This document shows, piece by piece, positions 35,601 through 45,489 of a stretch of 64,000 nt of DNA. Positions within the stretch are counted from its first letter, which is position 1, and each line of letters begins with the position of its first letter. The position numbers were made by a program, and so were the translations under genes. The notes below the pieces were generated by a model. That model did no database searches. It worked only from the letters and a program-made list of their open reading frames with translations, and was not told the DNA's origin. The DNA comes from Mya arenaria (lineage: Eukaryota; Mollusca; Bivalvia; Myida; Myidae): the NCBI RefSeq assembly GCF_026914265.1, contig NC_069129.1:13821571-13885570 (forward strand). The letters run 5' to 3'.

Positions 35601-37691
35601 ACATGTTAACAGATACATGTTTCTCCCACCTCAGATAAGTAGATCCAATAATTTAACCATGCTAGATATTCCCACGGGCGAAGATAAAATGCCCGTATGG
35701 AACCCCTTTTAATGGTCACCACATTGTAATTACCTCCCTAGTTGAAGACTGTCGTCAGTAGCATCAAGGAAATCTTGTTTTATGGTAATATTTAGAACGC
35801 TAATTAATTATTTCTCGCTTCAAATGTCATAATAAAACAGTTTTCACGCACCATTTAAGAAATAATGCTTCATCTCCTTAGAACTATTTAAAAAGACCGA
35901 TTTGTCTATTAACATTTACTGGATCACTGCGCGCATATCCATGACAACCACGTGCTATCGCATATCCATACGCAGTTATTTTCACTAAGCACAAAATAGT
36001 TCCAGCACAAAATACATTTTTACTTAATTTTGTTTAACCGAGGTGGGAGAAAAAATATCTACCATAGCCGCTCGTATAAGATAGGTTCATCCCGACCCTG
36101 GCGCAAGGTGTTCTGCGGAAACTTGGTAAACCTCGTTTCCGCAAAACACCCTACGCTCGGGTCGGAATGAGATTTTCTTACACTCTCGGCCATGGAAGAT
36201 ACTTACAAAGTTGTAACCATGGTTTATATTTGATTTATGCACTTTTCAATGTATTGCTCCACTGAAAACCTTGCACATACCCACTCAGATTATTAAATTT
36301 TAAGTTCTCATGTCATCACCTAATGTTACTGTTGTTAAAAAGTGTATAACTCTATTTAAATATTTGTACCATGCATTTATTAAAATAAAGGTTTGAAATT
36401 GAGCAATTTATGAAACCAGTCTCTATATAACTTAATAATATGATATAACTTATAATTCCTCTTAATCTTAAATTGATTGTACTGCTGCACAACAAATGCT
36501 GTATGTTACATTGTGTACTTGTGTTTATTGCTGCCTTTTTTGCAATATTAGCCTCTATATTTATACAGCAAATAAGTAGTTGCCAATGTCATTATCACAT
36601 AGACATGGCCCAATTCCGCGCCCAAACATTTTTATATCCCAGCCCCACAATTTTAACAAACTTTTCCAGGGATAGAATGAGGAAAACAAAATTTGCAGTT
36701 CACCCTTAAAGCTGCACTCTCACAGATTGAACATCTTGACAACTTTATTATTTTTTGTCTTTGAACGAGCCATTTTATTCAAAAATGCATTGAAACAAGT
36801 GATATAAGACTGCTGACAAAAATTCAGAACACAGATTTTCATATTCAAGTTCAAAAATTGATGTTTTATGCATTTTCCTTAAACCGTTAGTAACGGTTTA
36901 AGACATAAAACATTAATTTTCGAACAGAAATATGAAAATCTGATCTTTTGTCAACAGTCATATATCACTAGTTTGCAGATATTTACACAAAATTGGCTCA
37001 TTCTAAGACAAAAAATAATAAAGTTGTCAAAATGGTAAATCTGTGAGAGTGCAGCTTTAATATTGAAAAATGCATTGTTATTTTTTATTTTTTTTTAAAT
37101 TATTGCAATATTTCGCTGTGAACAGCTCAATTCTGGTAATAATACTTGCTGGATCTGTGGCGAAATCCAAGCCTATACCAAGTTTTATTCAAAATATATA
37201 TCTTTATATTATACTTTATCTATATTTGCTTAAAAAAACTCCTGCTTCAACCCTACTTACAATGAGACCCCATGGTCCGGGCAGCTTGTAGATGATCCTG
37301 AACAGATGTAGTACCAGCAAGATGAGAGTCGTGATAAATGCGGAGATGGTGACAAACTGGACCCAAGCTCCACCATGGCCACTCCAATATGGGAACCAGC
37401 ACGCGCAGATGAACGCTACTAAGTCAACAACCTGAAACATAATAAACATGCCTGGTTAATATAATATCAGTTCAGCTGTAGGTCTTTTAATATTAATGAA
37501 CTACACATTACCTGTATGTATTAGACAAAAATGCATGAAACTTGTTACAATTTCAAAACTACTACAATTTTCAGCTTTTAGTACTACAATGTATAACAAG
37601 TGTTACAACTTACAACTTCTACAATTTTCAGGATTCCATGCAATGACTGTGGATAGTTCCTATCAAATCCTATAGCAATACTCTCCGCCAT
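28317..37691 (-). CDS. MARVEL-domain tetraspan protein (MAL/plasmolipin/CMTM-like), alternative exon 3
   Basis: Four-pass membrane protein of the MARVEL superfamily, which organises membrane domains and vesicle traffic. The minus-strand model is exon 1 37614-37691 (MAESIAIGFDRNYPQSLHG, then ILKIVEV), exon 2 37261-37431, exon 3 either 34940-35038 or 34178-34276, and exon 4 28317-28475. All junctions are GT-AG and phase 0. The protein is 168 residues with either exon 3; human plasmolipin has 182. Helices: TM1 (ILKIVEVVVDLVAFICACW), TM2 (VQFVTISAFITTLILLVLHL), TM3 in exon 3, TM4 (FFTFAATALYVVDAFFQF). The TM4 end, FFQFRTWRG, matches the AFF.Y..WRG end of plasmolipin/CMTM proteins. The cytoplasmic tail is Thr-rich. 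The last intron is about 5.7 kb and holds a large tandem-repeat element. The exact subfamily is not assigned. Confidence 0.85.
29398..29415 (+). repeat. Poly(G) run of 18
   Basis: An uninterrupted G run about 180 bp before the poly(C) run of the neighbouring element, in an intron of the minus-strand MARVEL gene. Confidence 0.8.
29580..31733. mobile_element. Capped tandem-repeat element 3 with poly(C) and TTATGCCCCCC ends
   Basis: It opens with a small hairpin (TGTTTGTCAAACA) and TTATGCCCCCC at 29594, and ends GGGGGGCATAA at 31723-31733, an inverted pair. The core has about 13 monomers of about 146 bp, each with GTGACCTTGACCTTTGGCC, then GACCCCCAAAA, GGGGTCATCTACTGGTCAGG and GAGTTATCACTCGGACAA. 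The array ends in an ACCGACGGACCGACC stretch and a hairpin (CCCCTCTTCTTCGAAGGGG). The monomers are diverged relatives of those in element 1, but the terminal repeats differ. The plus-strand open frames of 65-80 codons inside it are by-products of the repeat. Confidence 0.7.
29599..29670 (+). repeat. Poly(C) homopolymer of 72
   Basis: Seventy-two consecutive C at the left end of element 3, directly after TTATG. The right end carries only six G. The length as given may not be exact, because such runs are hard to sequence. Confidence 0.85.
31740..34170 (-). other. Intron of the MARVEL gene, no other feature seen
   Basis: AT-rich intronic DNA between the tandem-repeat element and alternative exon 3b. 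No exon-like open segment was recognised on either strand. Confidence 0.4.
34178..34276 (-). CDS. MARVEL gene, alternative exon 3b (TM3), distal copy
   Basis: Exactly 99 nt with acceptor CCTTTCCCAG and donor GTAAGT. It encodes TLIYLAVYAVMMLIAGIVCV then ARAKWHDSIGAAA: the third membrane helix and following loop. It shares 21 of 33 residues with exon 3a. Both have phase 0 at each side, so either joins exon 2 to exon 4 cleanly. Confidence 0.8.
34358..34403 (-). pseudogene. Relic of a third copy of MARVEL exon 3
   Basis: These 46 nt match the 5' part of exon 3b at 38 positions and would read TFIYLAAFTFMMVIA. The pyrimidine tract is kept (TTTCCCTTTCC), but the acceptor AG has become GG, and the 3' half with the donor is lost. 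It lies between the two good copies, so it is a decayed duplicate exon. Confidence 0.7.
34940..35038 (-). CDS. MARVEL gene, alternative exon 3a (TM3), proximal copy
   Basis: Exactly 99 nt with acceptor TTACTTTTCCAG and donor GTAAGTATG. It encodes ELIYYGVYALLLLIAAIVAA then ARAGYHSSIGAAA. It differs from exon 3b mainly within the helix and in the loop (AGYHSS against AKWHDS) and keeps the final SIGAAA. Using both exons together would stay in frame but would add a fifth hydrophobic segment and break the four-pass topology. Confidence 0.85.
35620..36053. mobile_element. Short non-autonomous element with TIR TTTCTCCCACCTC
   Basis: TTTCTCCCACCTC at 35620-35632 is matched by its exact complement GAGGTGGGAGAAA at 36041-36053. 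The 434-bp interior has no coding sense. The adjoining 36060-36170 stretch may belong to the same element family. Confidence 0.5.
36091..36165. repeat. Long imperfect hairpin, arms about 31 bp
   Basis: CCCGACCCTGGCGCA-AGGTGTT-CTGCGGAAAC (36091-36122) pairs with GTTTCCGCA-AAACACC-CTACGCT-CGGGTCGG (36135-36165), with a 12-nt loop. It is GC-rich within an AT-rich intron and follows the TIR element just upstream. Confidence 0.6.
36706..37060. mobile_element. TTAA-flanked foldback MITE, copy B
   Basis: 355 bp, starting TTAAAGCTGCACTCTCACAG and ending CTGTGAGAGTGCAGCTTTAA. It is homologous along its length to copy A at 22940-23286 and lies in intron 2 of the MARVEL gene. Confidence 0.8.
37261..37431 (-). 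CDS. MARVEL gene, exon 2 (TM1 end, TM2)
   Basis: 57 codons. The acceptor TATTATGTTTCAG lies above 37431 and the donor GTAAGT below 37261. It encodes the end of TM1 (VVDLVAFICACW), an extracellular loop with WSGHGGAW, TM2 and the cytoplasmic turn IIYKLPGPWGLI. Confidence 0.85.
37614..37691 (-). CDS. MARVEL gene, first coding exon
   Basis: Starts MAESIAIGFDRNYPQSLHG and runs 26 codons to a GTAAGT donor. The start is chosen because it is the only Met before the conserved GILK entry into TM1 and gives a normal short cytoplasmic N-terminus. Any 5' UTR exon lies at higher coordinates. Confidence 0.75.
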
Positions 37692-37951
37692 TGTGTAGGT
37701 GTTTATTCACTGTGTCCTTTCTAATGCACTTGTCCACCAACTAGCTACAAAATACAGAAGTAAACAAGAATGTTATTGATTTCAATAAAAGCAAAAATGA
37801 ATTTTTGACATCTGCTAGCATTATATCTGAACAAACAGTTTCGCTTTTACTTACACACAGACCATCTTGTATATATTGAACTTGCATTCAATCAATCATA
37901 AACCCATTCTTTGCATGTCTTGATATGTACATTTAACACATCTTCAGACTA

Positions 37952-38583
37952 GGCCTAAAAAAAATATATTTGGTTTGGGTTACCCGACCCTCACCTACGA
38001 AATAGGTGCAGACAGTTTGAAAAAAAAGAGAAAACTTTAAATCAAAAAAGAAGAGAAAAACTTTAAAAAACAAAAGTTGTTTGTTTTTAAGTGTGTTTTA
38101 ATATGTAAAATTATATAGATGCCCTGTGAACGCATACTCAAAATGGCGGAGTTGGGAGAAAATGAAAAAATCTGATACATAATTATGGATTTCTCTATCA
38201 GTTTACTATTATTGGTACATAAAATTAAGTCACATGCTAGATTTATTATTTTGCTATGTGATTTTTATGTACTGATGTGGTAATTTGCTGCAAGATTTGA
38301 ATTTGAAGTGGATTTGTTGAACATCCCATGGTAAATATCAGGACTTAGCATGGATCGGGTTACACACAACTAGGTCCGAATATAATCGGAACCCGCATGG
38401 TAAAGGTTAATATGTAGTTTAAAGGCTTGAATGCTTTATATGGAAGATAACCCTAACACCCTTCGCAAATGATGAAAATAACATTCTTATATAAAGCCTA
38501 ATAAAAAATAATAACAAAAAAGCCTACCTACCCTACCTATTTTTGAAAAGGATGTAACCCTAACCAAACTATTTTTTAGGCCC
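37952..38583. mobile_element. TA-flanked MITE with terminal repeat GGCCTAAAAAA
   Basis: The left end GGCCTAAAAAAAATATATTT and the right end (read backwards) GGGCCTAAAAAATAGTTTGG are imperfect inverted copies of about 30 bp; each continues into GGTT(T/A)GGGTTAC. TA precedes (37950-37951) and follows (38584-38585), a mariner-type target duplication. 632 bp, non-coding. Confidence 0.65.
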
Positions 38584-39199
38584 TATCATTCATAAATGTA
38601 TACATCACTTTTTATCATTAAGTATGTGAAATACAATGTAACGTTAAATGAGTAAATGCTACACTCATCTAGGTTTAAACTGAAAATGTCCTCTCAAAAA
38701 AAAAAATTAATCCAAAGCATAATCTGCATTAAACACATAAACCCACATTTGCACCATAATACTGTTTACACCGGAGTGTCATCAAATCAGCAGAGACATA
38801 CTCCGACCCGCCCGCCAGTAATACCAGGTAAGTCAGCATCTTATTCATGAATGACTTCACCATGCAGGTAACGTACTGCCACGGGGGTCTCTTGTTTGTG
38901 TGCAATCTACATCTGCCTTACATACAGGTGAGCAGATACAGACATATTTATGTGTGAGGTGTTTCTGTTGATTATCATCATCAATCAAATTTGCATTCTC
39001 TTTACATGCCCCATCTTAACCTGAGGCAATTGTCACTGCTAGTTTGACTGAAAAATTTGAATGTTTATGGATGTACCCAATTAATTTTGCCTTAAATCAA
39101 CCTCATTTAAAATTTGGAAAGTTATGGATTGACAAATAAATAAACATTAAACATGTAATTTGCTTTTCCCCTGAAGTTCCAGGAAAAAATAATGAAATC

Positions 39200-39220
39200 T
39201 GAAATCACTTAGTGACTTTA

Positions 39221-39251
<31 letters not shown>

Positions 39252-39255
39252 GTAC
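39200..39255. repeat. CA/TA microsatellite
   Basis: ACACACACACAC followed by a run of about ten AT units near 39222-39250. Simple-sequence repeat. Confidence 0.7.
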
Positions 39256-39808
39256 AAAGTGTTATACACTGTGTAATAACCAATTTGCAATAACTATCTA
39301 CTAATTAGTTTCTCTTGTGCTATAAAGTTGTTAATTAATTTTGTTATCATTTAATATGTTCTTGTTCATTAGGAAATTATTTTTTTCAAAGGGCAATTTC
39401 TTTATGTCATCAACATTATCACAATTTCCCCTTAGTGTATCACTTCCTTCTCTTACAACATTGTTTGTGATGCTCAATTCTTGGTTTTTGGTCTCATGTT
39501 TGGTAGTCAATGGTACATGTTGTCCATGATAAATATGTTCCGTATATTTGGTGAGTGTTAGTATTCTATGATAATTGTGTTCTCCTTTGCAGCATTTCTG
39601 CCCCCCCCCCTTCTCTGACCATATAATCACCATTCATGTCCCTGCCAGAGGTTTTTCTTTCAGAGCTGTAATCACTTGTCATTTTTAGACAACCCATCTA
39701 GCATTAACAACCATGGTACCTTTGAAGTCATTATTTCTTGGCTATAAGTCTGCATTTATGCATTGAACCCCTCCCCCACCCTTTTCCTCGCCCAATAGTG
39801 TTATATGT

Positions 39809-40588
39809 CAGGGTTCGAATTTAACTTTGAGGAGCACTCGCAAAATTTTGCGAGTGCTTTTTGAGGCAACTTGCAAAATGAAAAATCAACTTGCAATTTT
39901 ATTATTTTCTTTATTCCCTTATAATATTGTCTAATTTAAGTAAATATTTACACCCAAGATATATTATGAATATAAAAAAGTATCAATCTTGAGTGACTAG
40001 ACTACTAGAACTTGTTGATGGCTTAAATTCTTTTTGGGGGGTACAGATGACTCATCGGATGCTGGTTGATTTTTGATAACAAAGCTGTACATTAATTTGA
40101 CATTGTTAACTTTGAGGGGGGTATATTTACCCTCGCCATCGGGTAATACCCATTCGGCGAGCACGCTACAGATTTCATTAACTGATCTAATCTATAAGTA
40201 TTAAAAACAATAACATTATAAATTTAGAATAAATAAAAGCAACAGTGATTACGTCATTTGTTTTCACTTTGTATTATGCATGCCTCGGAGCATCCGTGAA
40301 AGATTCGAGATAAAACTCGGCCTTTTCCGTATTTGTTCTATTTTTGAAAACTTACTTGAGCGTGACTCCGTACTGTCTTCTTTACTGGTAGTGTAAACAT
40401 GCCACTTATAGGTTGTTTACACCTGACTACGTAGCCAAGTTAAGTTCATGTTTATTATACTTTCCTTTTAACAATTTGTGGTCTAGAAAAAGCCACTCAC
40501 AGAATTTTGCGAGCTTGAATAAAAGTCACTCGCAATTTGCAAATGTCGCTCGCATTTTGCGAGTATACGTGTCTAAATTGGAACCCTG
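39809..40588. mobile_element. MITE with TIR CAGGGTTCGAATTTA and 5-bp duplication
   Basis: CAGGGTTCGAATTTAA at 39809-39824 pairs with CTAAATTGGAACCCTG at 40573-40588. TATGT directly precedes and follows, a likely 5-bp target duplication. Repeated ACTCGCAAAATTTTGCGAGT blocks just inside each end are themselves palindromic. No coding sequence. Confidence 0.7.
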
Positions 40589-41001
40589 TATGTCCCTTTT
40601 ATTTTCACATAAATTCATTCTAAGTTATGCTTGATAGCAATTCTATGCTTTTCTCAAAGATAATTTTTAGGCATGCATAACCACATACACACCCATGGCA
40701 TAGGGCTGTATTTCTAGTTATAGGTTATAAGGGTTGTGTATTTGAAACCATTTCTTTTTGTTATTCATTTTAGTTGTACTTAAGTGATGTTCTGATGATT
40801 GATATAATCGAAAATTGATTGGTTTGGTCTGAAGTCGTTGACAATCGATTGTATTTGGTTATTATCGATCATAGATTCAACCAGTGAGTTAATTTCTTCT
40901 TTCCTCTGATTATTTGCACAAGTTAAGTTCCGCCAATTTTCCTTTGAGTTAATTTATACATTTGCACATGTTCAGTTGTTATCATAAACATATGGTATTA
41001 T

Positions 41002-42150
41002 ACTATGTATAGGACGCACTTTTTTACCTCAGTATGTTGGGGAAAAATTGCCTGCATCCTATCTTATGTATTAGGTTCTCTGAGCAGTGACAAAGGGGTA
41101 AGTAGCGGTACGGTGTGCACCAAAGAAAACAGCTATCGTATGTAAAATCACACAGTAAACATGTGCATACAAATGGAATGTTTACTTCAAAATGATTTAT
41201 TGAGAAATAAATTGAAACAAACAGTGTTTACTTTTTTTATAAAAGGGACACTACTCACAAAAACTTGATGATATTCAAGCACTTTAACTGGATTGAGTTA
41301 TACGGCAGTGGAAAATCGGGATAGAAGGTAAATATCAATTAAACATTGTTCAAGATTTTAACGTTTCAATATTTTACAGCATATTTGTTTTATGCTACTT
41401 TTTTTAAATTTTAATTAAGGAATGTGCATACCACAAAGTAGCATTATCGTCACTATCGAAGCTTGTCAAATGTGCGAAGGTGTGAAAAACACCTGCTGTC
41501 TGTCATTAGAAACATCAATAGAACAAACTATCGCAATGGTATGGTTCACCGTTGTTTATTCACACTTTGCCACATGTTTTAATTCTTTGCTGAGGATGTC
41601 GCCATTTTGAGAACATTCAAGCAAACTATAAGATTTATATCATTGTTCTTTACGATACACCATCAGGCTACGACGAAGGCGAACTTGAGGGCTTTGGGAA
41701 AAGCATCATCAGGATGACAGAATAAAACTGTTGTTTATTACCTGTGCTATTATTTGTGCTACTGTTACTTTTTGACCACTCTGTGTCTAATGTATAAATT
41801 TACATGAAATAAACAAAGAAACACATATTAGTTTGCTATTTAATATCCCATGGTTTATACTGACCTTTGCCATTTTCATGATCCAAAAAAATAAATTGTC
41901 AAAACAAATATGGTGGATACTGGACTTACCGAAAAACGAAGATAATTACCAAAGTACACAAGAAGGATATCAAAATACACTTAATATTAAAAAAAAATTT
42001 TTTTTATTTAATATATGTTATAAATGCCTCAGCAACCTAAATTTTTTTGCTCGGATTTTTACATTTTTTCCGCTGCGTCCTATCTTTTGTATCAAGGGTT
42101 TTTACCCATTTTCTCACCACTTTTTTTTTGGCTTGCGTCCTATACATAGT
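41002..42150. mobile_element. DNA transposon remnant with 17-bp perfect TIR
   Basis: ACTATGTATAGGACGCA (41002-41018) and its exact complement TGCGTCCTATACATAGT (42134-42150). Related GC(A/G)TCCTATCTT(A/T)TGTAT blocks occur just inside at about 41055 and 42072. Multiple subterminal copies of the terminal motif suggest a pogo/Tigger-like family (inference). No transposase frame survives in the 1.15 kb, so it is non-autonomous or internally deleted. Confidence 0.65.
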
Positions 42151-43788
42151 TTTACACGGTAGTTCCAAAATTTTTGTTTTCTTCCTACTTTCTTATACTT
42201 CTACTTTTATCAGATACTTGATGCTTTTAAATTTAAAGATATATACTTTAATAATATTATAATAGTATCACTCCAGAACTAATTTGATGATTAAACCACT
42301 CTAGGGTGCCATTTTAGATTTAAATTATAAAAATTGATATGCTTCTATGTGCCCTTTTTAGGAAGGAAAACAATATCATGCCCTTTAATAATCCTGGATG
42401 GAAACACTAGTGCATGCAATCATTAGCTAAACTAGAAGAGGCTACTGACAAATAGAGATTTCAAGAGTTCACCACCATCAAAATATGTCTTTAATTACTA
42501 TTACATATATATCTGGCTATAATTTGAGTATTAATCTGTTTGCATAATATTTTCTGTTTCCAACATTAAACGGTTTCAATAGCATATGCTTTCAAACGTT
42601 TATTAAAAAAAGCCTCTTACCTCTTCTTATAGTGTAAGTGTACAACCTCACAAATATTTGATAATGTCCTCAGTTATGTAGGAAGAAAACGGTCCCTAGA
42701 CTTACCGAAATACGATTATTTACCGAAAGACGGATAAAATTACCGAAAGACGCATGGAAGTTACCGAAAGACGCCTTCTAATGCATTTATTTTATTGTTT
42801 TTATATTAATATTATACAAATACATTACCAAACAAAATTTTAGAGAAAAATATTAAAATATAATGATGTAATAGGCAGTTGAAATTTCAGTGTTCGAGAT
42901 CGAATTCCGCGTGCCGACTCGCCAACCGAAAGACAGATAAAAGCTTCCAAAATAATCAATTATTCCAATTAATGATGATCTCATAATATTCATATAACTA
43001 AAACACACTCATAAAAATGAAAAAATTCATAAAAATATTTACTTATTGTTCAATTGAATAAAGACAATATGTCAGTGAAATAGTTGTCTCCCTTCGCCAA
43101 CCGAAAGACGATTTAACGCAGGTAAAAATAACTTTATTAGTTGTTGTATTATGAAAATGATTATGAATTTGGATTCAAATAATAGAATTTATATTCTTAT
43201 GGAAATGTTAGATCAATAAACAGCATTTGAAAGTATTTTGGAATATACTTGAAACATTGCCTTTAAAATAGGTCAAAAATGACGCTAAAATCATTTTCTT
43301 TTAAACTAACTAGATCTACAGTATAGTTCAGGGCTTTCAAATTTTAATTTTTGTTTATATGAAAATGAAATAAGAAGTTTTTAAACAGCGAAGTTCTCAT
43401 CTTCAGATAAATTAGCTTACTTATGGACACTAATAACCAGACCACACCAAATACACAAAATCAGGCGATGTTTAAAACAACATAATTATCACCCGGTATA
43501 TGACACCCCACAAAGTAGCGGCACGGTTTTTGGGGGACAGTTTGGTATTATTGAAAGTGTGTTAATTTGGGTAAACCCTTTTCGGCTCTGTGACACGTGT
43601 TGAGTAAATACCATAATAATTACGCATTAAAGGACCGCATTACGTGTACATTTATATTGCGGGTGATTTTCACACAAATTGACGGCTTTATTTGAAGATC
43701 ATAAATAACAATCGCGAGTAAAAAGGTAAGATTGCTGTGAGTATTAAAGAAGTCCAAATTAATAGAACTTTACACTCTGAAATCATTA

Positions 43789-44480
43789 ATGATGGATGAG
43801 TTTCCTTGTGTTATATGTGTTGTTGACTGTAGTAGTGATCAATGCATACATTGTTCTAATTGTAGGAATTGGGTTCATGCTAAATGTCCGAGCAAGACCT
43901 TAAGTCATGGAGTGCCCAAAACCTCAAATTTGTTTGTAAATCGTGTGCATATAGTGGATTATCATATGATGCCGGAAACTCACAACCCAAATTTTCCGTC
44001 ATGTGGACGATGATGTCTGTTGACATAAGCAACTTTGTACCAAACCATTTTGTACCTTTAGTAAATATAGCCAAATCACTGAGTTTGAATTTGTAAACAC
44101 GTGACAGTTACTTGTTACAAACAACTGTCCGTCAATCGCCGCTGCACTGGTGACCCCCCAATTTTCTTAGGCCCCATGTTCATACACGACCACAGTGATT
44201 TCGAAACATATAGTCACTTTTTTCATCACCTGAAGCTCAAGTTAGGAGTCAGTTCCGACAAATTGGTCATTGGAACTGACGATGAAAAGGCCTTGGTCAA
44301 GGCTATTGAATCTAGTTTCCCAGATTTAACGACCCTGTAAGGAATGAGGCAATTCCCCCAAACTGGACAAACAACAATTGCGAGTCCATTAACCATGTCC
44401 TAAAACAAACTGTGGAATGGAGGTCACAACCATTCACAAAGTTTGTTCACCTGTCCAATGAGCTAGTTGAAGGTTAATTC
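43789..44480 (+). pseudogene. Broken MULE transposase with N-terminal PHD-like zinc finger
   Basis: The N-terminus has a PHD-like Cys/His set (CVIC, CIHCSNCRNWVHAKC). After frame changes, a second segment reads DLKSWSAQNLKFVCKSC. A third segment reads PPIFLGPMFIHDHSDFETYS, with KLVIGTDDEKALVKAIESSF further on, and then NNNCESINHVLKQTVEWRSQ. These are the usual landmarks of MULE transposases in molluscs (GP.FIH....ETY..F, GTDDE.AL, NN..ES.NH.LKQ). The frame changes at least twice, and a stop follows ELVEG. The stretch between the first and third parts is much shorter than in a full transposase, so this is an internal-deletion derivative. Confidence 0.7.
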
Positions 44481-44994
44481 AAAGAGTTAAGGTCTGCCAT
44501 TGTAGGGACACGTACGTCAGAAGACTATCCAAATCCATTGCAGACACTGGAAATGCAGGCTATTATTTCTAATGCACCATGCTAAACCATAAAAAATAAA
44601 GTATTTTAACTTTAACTGTTTGATTTCAACGATGAAGATATCTACATAGTTAATAATAAATATTGCACATAATAATAAAACATTTTGTTTGTATGTCTGA
44701 CACATTTGTTTGTAACACAAGGTGAATTTTCAATGTACATTTACCATAGCTTTTGTCATTAACATGTATATGTCTTTGTCAATGATTTAAATACATATTG
44801 TAAGTTAATCATTTTATTTTGTATTTGCAGCGTTCAATATTTATGTAATTTTATTATGTGTATGACTTATGTTTTACGCAGCCTTCCATGTTCGATGTTA
44901 ATCAAATGTATGTGTCATGTATGTAGAGAAATGATGAAAAATAAAATAAAAATTTAGTATTAAGTTAACTGTATATATTTGTCATGTTCTTACT

Positions 44995-45390
44995 TCACCT
45001 TAAACATATCAATAAATCGTATTTCGGTTGAGAACAGGAGAATACTCTTATTGGCTAAATAAAGGAAATTCTTTTGTCAAAAAACTCATTATTTCTAGAT
45101 ATTTTATAATTTTTGGCTACAATGTGTAAAATATCAAATATATATGAATATTAAAAATAAATACAATAGCAAGCGTCTTTCGGTAAATTTCTATCATGTT
45201 TACTCCAGTTTAACCATATCCATAAATCGTATTTCGGTTGACGACGGGAGATAACTCTATTTGACTAAAAAAGGGAAATTCTTTTGTCAATAAAGTCATT
45301 ATTTCTAAATATTATTTTATAATTTTGGCTACAATGCGTATAATCATTATATATACAAGATTATTTAAAAATAAATGCATTAGAAGGCGT
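44995..45390. repeat. Direct subterminal duplication inside the MULE
   Basis: Two adjacent copies of about 195 bp (starting near 45000 and 45205) share AATCGTATTTCGGTTGA, GGAAATTCTTTTGTCAA and GGCTACAATG, each ending in GCGTCTTTCGGTAA. The duplication extends the TTACCGAAAGACG motif series inward on the right side only. Confidence 0.7.
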
Positions 45391-45489
45391 CTTTCGGTAA
45401 CTTTCATGCGTATTTCGGTAATTTTATCCGTCTTTCGGTAAATAATCGTATTTCGGTAAGTCTAGGGACCCGGAAGAAAATGTTCCAAT

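Larger units (their letters stand above)
42690..45471 (+). mobile_element. Mutator-like (MULE) DNA transposon, decayed, with 9-bp target duplication
   Basis: The left terminal repeat 42691-42789 and right terminal repeat 45372-45470 are complementary over 99 bp with two mismatches, beginning GGTCCCTAGACTTACCGAAA. GGAAGAAAA flanks the element on both sides (42681-42689 and 45472-45480), a perfect 9-bp duplication as expected for Mutator-like elements. Each terminal repeat contains four TACCGAAA-type units (at 42703, 42721, 42741 and 42762 on the left). Inside is a broken transposase frame at 43789-44480. The copy is inactive. Confidence 0.85.

Noticed and set aside
38656..38850. Plus-strand exon ending at a consensus donor near 38828
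   Set aside because: CCAG followed by GTAAGT is good, but the preceding frame has no recognisable protein and no partner.
40413..40634. 73-codon plus-strand open frame
   Set aside because: Overlaps the end of a MITE and includes its terminal repeat; not a gene.
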